From the NCBI RefSeq assembly GCF_015477835.1, contig NZ_JADLQN010000001.1:1054001-1118000 (forward strand): DNA of 64,000 nt, read 5' to 3'. A model generated the notes under the pieces. That model made no database searches, was not told where the DNA came from, and was given only the letters and a program-made list of their open reading frames with translations. Made by a program: the position numbers and the translations under genes. Numbering within the stretch: the stretch's first letter is position 1; each line of letters starts with the position of its first letter. Positions 37,924 through 44,518 of the stretch are shown piece after piece. Source of the stretch: Nocardia higoensis. GTDB taxonomy: Bacteria; Actinomycetota; Actinomycetes; Mycobacteriales; Mycobacteriaceae.

Positions 37924-38364
37924 TCACTGGTGTCGGGGGGAAATCGGTTCGGTAGTCGGTGGCCGTGTGCGGCCTAGCGCGGCGGCCACCTCCGGCGGCC
38001 ACGGCTGCGAACCGCCCGCGGGGTCGGGGGCGTGCACCGCGGTGAGCACACCGCGGGCCGCGAGGGTCGGCGGGTGCGGGTCCGCCGGAACACGGGTGAC
38101 GAGGAAGTCGTAGCGCACCGAGGAGCGCCCGAGCCTGGCCACGGACAGGGCGATGGAGGCGGTGTCGCCGAACCACAGCCGGTCCAGGTAATCGACCTCG
38201 AAGCGCACCCGCGGGATGCTGCCGAACAGCCCGCGCAGTCCGAGGCCGTGGAGCAGAGCCGCCTCGGCGGCCTCCACCCAGCGGATGACGGTGCTGTGGT
38301 GGTAGTGCCCGGCGGCGTCGGTGTCCTGCCAGTCCACCACCCGATCCACCACGATGCCGCTCAT
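37924..38364 (-). CDS. 4-Hydroxybenzoyl-CoA thioesterase-like hot-dog protein
   Basis: A 146-residue hot-dog thioesterase with the DTDAAGHYHHSTVIRWVEAAE segment, where Asp in the WQDTDAAGH motif is catalytic in the family. ATG 38364 overlaps the CoA ligase stop (ATGA) and it is followed 7 nt later by the monooxygenase gene, so it belongs to the same operon. It may release CoA from dead-end or product thioesters. Confidence 0.87.
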   Translation of the reverse strand: MSGIVVDRVVDWQDTDAAGHYHHSTVIRWVEAAEAALLHGLGLRGLFGSIPRVRFEVDYLDRLWFGDTASIALSVARLGRSSVRYDFLVTRVPADPHPPTLAARGVLTAVHAPDPAGGSQPWPPEVAAALGRTRPPTTEPISPRHQ

Positions 38365-39974
38365 CGCGCGGCCGTCCACTGTTCGCGCACCTTGAAGCGC
38401 TGCAACTTGCCGCTGGGGTTGCGCGGCAGCTCGGTCACGAACTCGATGCTGCGCGGGTACTTGTAGGGGGCCGCGGTGTTCTTGACGAAATCCTGGAGTT
38501 CGCTGATCTTCCCGGCGTCGCCGTCGACCCCGGCGCGCAGTACTACGGCGGCGTGCACGATGCTGCCGCGGTCCTCGTCGGGCACGCCGACAACCGCGCA
38601 CTCCTCCACGTCCGGGTGCCGGTCGAGCACGGCCTCCACCTCGGGGGCGGCGATGTTGTAGCCGGCGGAGACGATCATGTCGTCGCTGCGCGATTTGTAC
38701 CAGATATAGCCGTCGGCGTCGCGGGTGCAGGTGTCGCCGGTCCGGTTCCAGCCGCCGCGCACGTAGTCGCGCTGGCGTGGATCGGCCAGGTAGCGGCAGC
38801 CGGTCGGACCCTTGACCGACAGCAGGCCGGGAGTGCCGTCGGCCACGGGATTGCCGTCGTCGTCCTGGATCTCGACGCGGAACCCCGGCACGGCGCGGCC
38901 GAGGGAACCGGGCCGGATGTCGTCGTCGGCGGCGGAGATGTAGATGTGCAGCAGCTCCGTGCCGCCGATGCCGTCGACGATCGACAGCCCGGTCTGTTCG
39001 CGGAAGCGGGTGAACACCGACTCGGGCAGGTACTCCCCCGCCGACACGCACCGCCGCAGCGTGCTCAGCTTGCGCACGTCGTCGCGTTTGAGCAGCGCCT
39101 TGTAGGCGGTCGGCGCGGTGAACAGTACGGTGACGCCGAACTTCTCGATCGCTTCGACCAGTGTGGCGGGGTCGGCCCGTTCGAGCAGCACCACCGAGGC
39201 ACCGGCCCGCAGTGGGAAGATCACCAGACCGCCGAGCCCGAAGGTGAACGCCAGCGGCGGGGTGCCGATGAACACATCGTCCGGGCGCGGGGCGAGGATG
39301 TGCGCGCCGAAGGTGTCGGCGATGGCGAGCACGTCGCGATGGAAGTGCATGGTGGCCTTGGGTGTTCCGGTGGTGCCGGAGGTGGGGGCAAGCAGCACCA
39401 CGTCGTCCGCGGCTGTCTCGACATCGATGAAGGTCGGTGGTTTCACGGCGGCGCGGCGGGTGAGGTCGTCGGCGGCCTGACCGCCGACCGGCACGATCGG
39501 CAGGTCGGTGGCCGCGGCGAGTTCCTCGGTGAGCCGGTGCTCGCACAGCGCCAGCGCCGGGCGGGTCAGGTCGACGAGCTCGGTCAGTTCGGCCGCGCGT
39601 AGCAGCGGCATGGTGGTGACCACGACGCCGCCCGCTTTGACCACCGCCAACCAGCAGGCGACGAGCCATGGGGTGTTGGGCGAGCGCAGCAGCACCCGGT
39701 TGCCGGGAACCAGCCCGAAGTCCTCGGTGAGCACGCGCGCGATCCGGTTGGCTGTGTCGAGCAGATCGCCGTAGCTCCAGGTGGATTCGCTGGTGGACAG
39801 GCACGGGAGGTCGCGGCCGTGGCGCGCCACGGCGCCGTCGAGCAGCACGCTCGCGCAGTTCAGGCGTTCCGGATACCGCAGGGCGGGCAGGTCGAAGACG
39901 AATTCCGGCCACTGCGACCGCGGCGGGAGGTTGTCCCGGCAGAAGGTATCGGTGTGGGCCGAGGGAGTGAGCAT
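38361..39974 (-). CDS. Benzoate-CoA ligase family enzyme, probable 2-aminobenzoate-CoA ligase
   Basis: A 537-residue AMP-forming acyl-CoA synthetase of the benzoate-CoA ligase group. It has the P-loop TSGTTGTPK (about 181-189), the A5-like GGTELLHIYIS, GWNRTGDTCTRDADG and the C-terminal catalytic Lys in NPSGKLQRF. ATG 39974 with AAAGGGC. Its operon with the 2-aminobenzoyl-CoA-type monooxygenase points to anthranilate, although salicylate or another benzoate cannot be excluded from sequence. Overlaps the thioesterase gene by four bases. Confidence 0.9.
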   Translation of the reverse strand: MLTPSAHTDTFCRDNLPPRSQWPEFVFDLPALRYPERLNCASVLLDGAVARHGRDLPCLSTSESTWSYGDLLDTANRIARVLTEDFGLVPGNRVLLRSPNTPWLVACWLAVVKAGGVVVTTMPLLRAAELTELVDLTRPALALCEHRLTEELAAATDLPIVPVGGQAADDLTRRAAVKPPTFIDVETAADDVVLLAPTSGTTGTPKATMHFHRDVLAIADTFGAHILAPRPDDVFIGTPPLAFTFGLGGLVIFPLRAGASVVLLERADPATLVEAIEKFGVTVLFTAPTAYKALLKRDDVRKLSTLRRCVSAGEYLPESVFTRFREQTGLSIVDGIGGTELLHIYISAADDDIRPGSLGRAVPGFRVEIQDDDGNPVADGTPGLLSVKGPTGCRYLADPRQRDYVRGGWNRTGDTCTRDADGYIWYKSRSDDMIVSAGYNIAAPEVEAVLDRHPDVEECAVVGVPDEDRGSIVHAAVVLRAGVDGDAGKISELQDFVKNTAAPYKYPRSIEFVTELPRNPSGKLQRFKVREQWTAAR

Positions 39975-40012
39975 GGTTGCGCCCTTTCGGAGACTGGGAT
40001 CGGGCCGCGCGC

Positions 40013-40405
40013 TCAGTCGATCGCGGCGACGGCCTGGATCTCGATCAGGGCCTCGGGCTGCCACAGGGCGGTGACGCCGACGCCGGTCATCGCCGGGTAC
40101 TCGGTGCCCGCCAGTTCGCGCCAGATGCGCCCGATCTCCTTGCCGTTGGCTTGGTAGTCGGGGATGTCGAGCAGGTAGATCGTCACGCTCAGCAGGTCCT
40201 GCGCCCGCCCGCCCGCGGCCTGTAATGCCGTCAGCGTGTTCGACAACGCCTGGCGGAACTGCTCGACGATTCCGCCCTCGACGATCTTGCCGTCGGCGTC
40301 CATCGCGGTCTGACCGGCCAGGTGCACGATGCCGCGATGCCGGGTGGCGTGGGCGAAACCGGACGGCTTGGCCAGGGTTGCGGGATTGATTCGATCGACA
40401 GCCAT
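40013..40405 (-). CDS. Rid/YjgF family protein lacking the canonical arginine
   Basis: A 130-residue Rid-superfamily trimer-type protein (HLAGQTAMDADGKIV, DLLSVTIYLLDIPDY, LIEIQAVA). Canonical RidA has PARSxV, whose Arg (Arg105 in E. coli) holds the carboxylate of the 2-aminoacrylate substrate. Here the segment reads PAMTGV, so that Arg is Met. It therefore is probably not a classical RidA. As first gene of the ligase-thioesterase-monooxygenase operon, a role in hydrolysing the enamine of 2-amino-5-oxocyclohexenecarboxyl-CoA is attractive, because there the carboxyl is masked as a thioester. Confidence 0.85.
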   Translation of the reverse strand: MAVDRINPATLAKPSGFAHATRHRGIVHLAGQTAMDADGKIVEGGIVEQFRQALSNTLTALQAAGGRAQDLLSVTIYLLDIPDYQANGKEIGRIWRELAGTEYPAMTGVGVTALWQPEALIEIQAVAAID

Positions 40406-40442
40406 GTCGCCTCGCTTGGAGTGGGAAGGGGTGGTGCGGCCA

Positions 40443-40474
40443 ACAATATAGTGTTATTGTCACCATCGTCAATA
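40443..40474 (-). promoter_or_regulatory. Promoter and operator of the Rid-ligase-monooxygenase operon
   Basis: On the minus strand TTGACG (40472-40467), a 16-bp spacer and TATATT (40450-40445) form a strong promoter. An inverted repeat ACAATA-N6-TATTGT (40443-40460) covers the -10 box and part of the spacer, and TATTG-N10-CAATA (40455-40474) overlaps it. On the plus strand TTGTCA (40457-40462), an 18-bp spacer and GATATA (40481-40486) could serve the divergent FAH-cupin unit. None of this resembles the AraC-type site, so a separate repressor is likely. Confidence 0.6.
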
Positions 40475-40569
40475 GAACGCGATATACGAGTAGGCTCGGA
40501 GCAGAGAGCTCATCGCGTTCCTCCGCCGCGGAACCCACCCCGGCCCAGCCCTCTGGAGTGCACCAAGCG

Positions 40570-41430
40570 ATGCGTCTGCGAACTGTCCTCACCGACGACG
40601 GCGGCTCCCACGCCCAGGTCCGCCGCGACGGGCGCTGGTACGCCACCACCGCACCCGACGTCGGCGCGCTGCTCACCCACCCGGACCAGCGGTCCACGCT
40701 CACCGGCGAACCGGCCGCGCCGGGACGATCGGCGCCGGTGGTCACCACACCGGGCAAGATCCTGTGCTGCGGACACAACTACCGCGCGCATATCGCCGAG
40801 CTCGGGCACGCCGAACCCGAATACCCCACCCTGTTCGCCAAATTCGCCGACACGCTCACCGCTTGGGACGCCGACATCGCGCTCCGGCTGCCCGCCGACG
40901 AGGCGGGCCTGGACTGGGAGGCCGAACTCGCCGTCGTGGTCGGGGCCGAACTGCGTGACGCCGACCGGGCGAGCGCGCGAGCGGGAATCGCCGGCTATAC
41001 CGTCGCCAACGACTTCTCCGTGCGCACCTGGCAGCGCCGTACCACACAGTGGTTGCAGGGCAAGGCGTTCGATGCCACCACTCCCCTCGGCCCGGAACTG
41101 GTCACTCCCGACGAGGTCGATCCCGGCGACGGCCTGCGCATCACCTGCCGCGTCAACGGCGTCACCGAACAGCGCGGCTCCACCGACGATCTGCTGTTCG
41201 ACCCGGCGGCGCTGCTGTCCTACATCTCCACCTTCACCACACTGCGCCCCGGCGACCTCGTGCTCACCGGCACTCCCGGCGGGGTGGGCGTCGCCGCCGA
41301 CCCGCCGCGCCACCTGCGCCCCGGCGACGTGGTGGAAACCGAGATCGAAGGCATCGGGCTGCTCCGCAACCGAATCACCCTCCACACCGAAGACGATCCC
41401 GCGCAGCGGGACGGAAAGGAAAACCGATGA
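40570..41430 (+). CDS. Fumarylacetoacetate hydrolase family protein
   Basis: A 286-residue FAH-fold protein: KILCCGHNYRAHIAELG (about 63-79), metal-ligand Glu in LDWEAELAVVVG, GYTVANDFSVRTWQ, GKAFDATTPLGP and LTGTPGGVGVA. Members hydrolyse or isomerise 3-acylpyruvates and related ring-cleavage products, or decarboxylate oxaloacetate. It is divergent from the Rid-ligase operon and overlaps the cupin gene (ATGA), so both likely act in the lower part of the aromatic route. ATG 40570. Confidence 0.88.
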   Translation: MRLRTVLTDDGGSHAQVRRDGRWYATTAPDVGALLTHPDQRSTLTGEPAAPGRSAPVVTTPGKILCCGHNYRAHIAELGHAEPEYPTLFAKFADTLTAWDADIALRLPADEAGLDWEAELAVVVGAELRDADRASARAGIAGYTVANDFSVRTWQRRTTQWLQGKAFDATTPLGPELVTPDEVDPGDGLRITCRVNGVTEQRGSTDDLLFDPAALLSYISTFTTLRPGDLVLTGTPGGVGVAADPPRHLRPGDVVETEIEGIGLLRNRITLHTEDDPAQRDGKENR

Positions 41431-41867
41431 GCAACGAAACCCTCGACACCACCGCGGTTCCCGTCGTCACCCTGGCCGGGCACGAGCACACCGACACCGC
41501 CCAGTCCGGCGGCGCGGTACGGGTGTCCGGCGTGAGCCCGCAGCACACCCCCGCCACCAAGATCTGGTACGGCCGGGTGTCCAACGAGCCCGGCTACCGC
41601 TCGCTGCCGCACCACCACGGCGAGGCCGAGACGGGCGGATACGTGCTCGCGGGCGTGGCGCGCATCTACTTCGGCGAGAACTACCAGCAGTACGTCGACA
41701 TGAAGGAGGGCGACTTCGTGTTCGTGCCGCCGTTCATGCCGCACATCGAGGTGAACATGAGCACCACCGAGGAGCTGGTGTGGCTGACCTCGCGCACCCC
41801 CGACAACATCGTGGTCAACCTCCCGGACGTGGACGACGCCATCCTCGTGGGCTACCGCCGCGCCTGA
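41427..41867 (+). CDS. Small single-domain cupin
   Basis: A 146-residue cupin with motif 1 LPHHHGEAETGGYVLAG (about 55-71) offering two or three His and a Glu as metal ligands, and motif 2 EGDFVFVPPFMPHIEVN (about 94-110) with the fourth His. It is much shorter than gentisate or homogentisate dioxygenases. Translationally coupled to the FAH-family gene, it may be a small metal-dependent oxygenase, isomerase or a binding protein for a pathway intermediate; the substrate is unknown. Confidence 0.82.
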   Translation: MSNETLDTTAVPVVTLAGHEHTDTAQSGGAVRVSGVSPQHTPATKIWYGRVSNEPGYRSLPHHHGEAETGGYVLAGVARIYFGENYQQYVDMKEGDFVFVPPFMPHIEVNMSTTEELVWLTSRTPDNIVVNLPDVDDAILVGYRRA

Positions 41868-41937
41868 ATTCCGGGCCGCACGCCGCCTCACCGCGCCGAC
41901 CCCCGGCACAGTCCGTGCTGCGCTGTCCGTGTGATGC

Positions 41938-41987
41938 GGGGCCGCGCTATCCGCACAGCCTTCGCGCTGAGTGGATAGCGCGGCCCC
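41938..41987. promoter_or_regulatory. Inverted repeat containing AraC-type operator copy C
   Basis: A perfect 15-bp inverted repeat (GGGGCCGCGCTATCC at 41938-41952, complement at 41973-41987) brackets a 20-bp spacer. On the minus strand, 41978-41953 reads CTATCC ... AGCGCG ... CTGTGC, matching operator copies A and B at 18 or so of 26 positions. It ends 33 bp before the ATG of the FAD oxidoreductase gene. Confidence 0.6.
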
Positions 41988-42011
41988 GAGCGCGCTCCTA
42001 CCGTCCCCGCC

Positions 42012-43625
42012 ATGAGCGAAATCACACCGGCCGAGGTCGACGCGATCGTCGTCGGATCCGGGATCAACGGGCTGGTCGCCGCGGCCGAACTCGCGCGCGC
42101 CGGATGGTCGGTGCTCCTGGCCGAACGCAACAACGACATCGGCGGATTCATCGCGACCGAGGAACGCACGCTGCCCGGCTACCGGCACGACACCTTCTCC
42201 TCCTGGCATCCGCTGTTTGTCACCGGCGCGGCCTACGCCAGCCTGGGCGAACTGCTGCACGCCCACGGCCTGGCCTACCGCAACAGCGACGACTGGGTGA
42301 CCGCCAGCGTCGCCGACGACGGCACCGTCACCGTCGCCCACCGCGACCCCGAACGCACCGCCGCGGCCTTCGCCGAGCCCGAGGACCGCACCACCTACCT
42401 CGACATGGTGGCGCGGCTGACCGCGAGCCTGCCCGCGATCGGCGGACTCATGGGCGCCGAACTGCGCTCGCCCGCCGTGCTCGGGCCGGTGACCGGCCTG
42501 CTGCGCGGCAACGGCCGCCGCGGCACCGAGAACTGGCTGCGCGACGCGCTGACCAGCGGTCGCGGCTTCACCCGCCGCCACTTCCGTGGCCCCGAGGTGG
42601 ACCACCTGTACGCGCCGTGGCTGCTGCACGCCGGGCTGGCGCCCGACCATGCCTCCGGCGGGCTGATGGTGCCGATGCTGGCCACCACCCTGCACGCCGC
42701 GGGCCTGCCGGTGGTCGCGGGCGGGTCCGGCGAATTCGTCGCCGCGTTCAGGTCGCTGCTGGACTCGCTCGGCGTACGGATCCGCACCGGTACCGATGTC
42801 GAGCGGATCGTGGTGGAGTCCGGACGCGCGACCGGAGTGGTGGCGGGCGGCACAACGATTCGCGCCCGGCGCGCGGTGCTCGCCTCGGTGACACCGACCG
42901 CGCTCTACGGCGAGCTGCTCCCGGCCACCGCCGTCGACCCCGGCATCCGCGCCGAGGCGGCCCGGTTCCGGTACGGGCGCGGCGAAATGCAGATCCACGT
43001 CGCGCTGTCGAGCCCGATCGGCTGGCGTGACGCACGGCTGGGCGAGATTCCGCTGGTGCACCTGACCGACGGGTCGGCCGGCACCGCGATCGCCTGCGCC
43101 GAAGCCGAAGCCGGGCTGCTGCCGCACCGGCCCACGGTGGTCGTGGGCCAGCAGTACCTGCTCGACCCGAGCCGGGTGCCCGCGGGTGCGGCCGCGCTGT
43201 GGCTGCAACTCCAGGAGGTGCCCTTCACCCCACGCGGCGACGCCGCGGGCCAACTCGACACCGCCGCGGGCTGGACACCGCAGCTGGCGACCGCGTTCGC
43301 GAACCGCGTGCTCGACCGGATCGCCGCGCACGCACCTGATCTGCGCACGAAGGTGCTCGCCGTCGACGTGGTGACGCCGGTGGACCTGGCCGCCTACAAC
43401 GTCAACGCGGTCGCGGGCGACCCCTACGGCGGTTCGGGCGAACTCGATCAGAGCTACCTGTGGCGTCCGCTCGGATCGGTCGGCAGGCACCGCACACCGG
43501 TGCCGGGCCTGTGGCAGATCGGCGCCTCGACCCACCCCGGTCCGGGACTCGGCGGCGGCTCCGGGCATCTGGTCGCCACCACGCTCACCCGGCCGGGACC
43601 GCTGGCACGGCTGCGCCGCCACTGA
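42012..43625 (+). CDS. Phytoene desaturase-like FAD oxidoreductase
   Basis: A 537-residue NAD(P)/FAD-dependent oxidoreductase of the carotenoid-desaturase/amine-oxidase type: N-terminal dinucleotide fold DAIVVGSGINGLVAAAELARAG (about 9-30), the second FAD contact GGSGEFVAAFRSLLDSLGVRI (about 237-257) and a C-terminal GLWQIGASTHPGPGLGGGSG. No crt genes are nearby, so carotenoid synthesis is unlikely. It carries operator copy C and so joins the indole regulon; an oxidation such as dioxindole to isatin is one possibility (inference). Confidence 0.82.
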   Translation: MSEITPAEVDAIVVGSGINGLVAAAELARAGWSVLLAERNNDIGGFIATEERTLPGYRHDTFSSWHPLFVTGAAYASLGELLHAHGLAYRNSDDWVTASVADDGTVTVAHRDPERTAAAFAEPEDRTTYLDMVARLTASLPAIGGLMGAELRSPAVLGPVTGLLRGNGRRGTENWLRDALTSGRGFTRRHFRGPEVDHLYAPWLLHAGLAPDHASGGLMVPMLATTLHAAGLPVVAGGSGEFVAAFRSLLDSLGVRIRTGTDVERIVVESGRATGVVAGGTTIRARRAVLASVTPTALYGELLPATAVDPGIRAEAARFRYGRGEMQIHVALSSPIGWRDARLGEIPLVHLTDGSAGTAIACAEAEAGLLPHRPTVVVGQQYLLDPSRVPAGAAALWLQLQEVPFTPRGDAAGQLDTAAGWTPQLATAFANRVLDRIAAHAPDLRTKVLAVDVVTPVDLAAYNVNAVAGDPYGGSGELDQSYLWRPLGSVGRHRTPVPGLWQIGASTHPGPGLGGGSGHLVATTLTRPGPLARLRRH

Positions 43626-43639
43626 TACCCGCGTGCGCG

Positions 43640-43665
43640 GGACAACCGCCGCGCATCGCGGATAG
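43640..43665 (-). promoter_or_regulatory. AraC-type operator copy B (indole cluster)
   Basis: On the minus strand, CTATCCGC begins at 43665 and TTGTCC at 43645, again 20 bp apart with GCGCGG between. It matches copy A at 21 of 26 positions. It lies 60 bp before the cyclase start and is oriented opposite to the gene, as are copies A and C. Confidence 0.7.
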
Positions 43666-43725
43666 CCCCGCGGCGCGCCGATCACCAGACTCGTCCGAAA
43701 CCCACGCACCCTCGCAGGAGTAGCG

Positions 43726-44487
43726 ATGTCCGTACTCAGCACCGTCGTCGACGCCACCCGCAGCGGCGCCGTCGAGATCATCGATCTCACCACCCCGCTG
43801 CGGGAGTCCACGCCGATCCTGCAGCTACCGCCGCCGCTGGCCAACACCGTCCCGTTCCGACTCGAGGAGATCAGTCGATACGACGACCGCGGCCCGGCCT
43901 GGTACTGGAACAACATCCACACCGGCGAACACACCGGCACCCATCTCGACGCGCCGGTGCACTGGGTGAGCGGCCGCGACGGCCACGACGTCTCGCAGGC
44001 ACCGTTGCAGACGCTGGTCGCGCCCGCCGCCGTCATCGACCGCACCGCACAGGTCGCCGACGACCCGGACTTCCTGCTCGAGGTCTCCCACCTCGAGGAC
44101 TGGGAGCGGCAGCACGGGCCGCTACCCGAGGGCGGCTGGCTGCTCTACCGCACCGGCTGGGCAGCCCGCGGCGAGGACACAGCCGCCTTCACCAACGAGG
44201 GGCACACGCCCGGCGTCTCGGTGGAGTGCGCGCGATGGCTGGCCGAGAAGTCGCCACTGGCCGGCCTCGGCGTGGAGACCGTCGGCACCGACGCCGGCGC
44301 CGCACCCGGTTTCGATCCGGCCTTCCCCTGCCACAACCTGCTGCTCGGCGCCAACAAATGGGGCCTGACCAGCCTGCGCAACCTCGACAAGCTACCCGCC
44401 ACCGGCGCGCTGCTGATCGTCTCGCCGCTGCCGATCGTCGGCGGCTCGGGCAGCCCGGCCCGGGTGCTCGCCCTGGTCGAACGCTGA
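43726..44487 (+). CDS. Cyclase family protein, probable isatin hydrolase
   Basis: A 253-residue metal-dependent hydrolase of the kynurenine formamidase/isatin hydrolase family, with an exact HxGTHxDxPxH motif (HTGTHLDAPVH, residues 69-79). Such enzymes open cyclic amides; isatin hydrolase turns isatin into isatinate with Mn2+. Position in an indole cluster, behind operator copy B and 31 bp before the IorA-like gene whose expected substrate is a 2-oxoacid, supports isatin as substrate. The sequence alone does not exclude N-formylkynurenine. GCAGGAG ribosome binding site. Confidence 0.82.
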   Translation: MSVLSTVVDATRSGAVEIIDLTTPLRESTPILQLPPPLANTVPFRLEEISRYDDRGPAWYWNNIHTGEHTGTHLDAPVHWVSGRDGHDVSQAPLQTLVAPAAVIDRTAQVADDPDFLLEVSHLEDWERQHGPLPEGGWLLYRTGWAARGEDTAAFTNEGHTPGVSVECARWLAEKSPLAGLGVETVGTDAGAAPGFDPAFPCHNLLLGANKWGLTSLRNLDKLPATGALLIVSPLPIVGGSGSPARVLALVER

Positions 44488-44518
44488 GCTCGCCCTACAC
44501 GAATTCGGAGGACAACAC

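Noticed and set aside
39975..40778. Upstream extension of the CoA-ligase frame
   Set aside because: It runs through the Rid gene in another frame. The ATG at 39974 has a ribosome binding site and gives the normal family length.
41427..41867. Gentisate 1,2-dioxygenase (salicylate/gentisate pathway reading of the cluster)
   Set aside because: The cupin is 146 residues with one cupin domain, far shorter than gentisate dioxygenase (about 340 or more, bicupin). Salicylate degradation remains possible only if the dioxygenase lies outside this window.
42012..43625. Carotenoid (phytoene) desaturase
   Set aside because: Only the general FAD/amine-oxidase fold is visible. No phytoene synthase or other crt gene is near, and the gene carries the aromatic-cluster operator.
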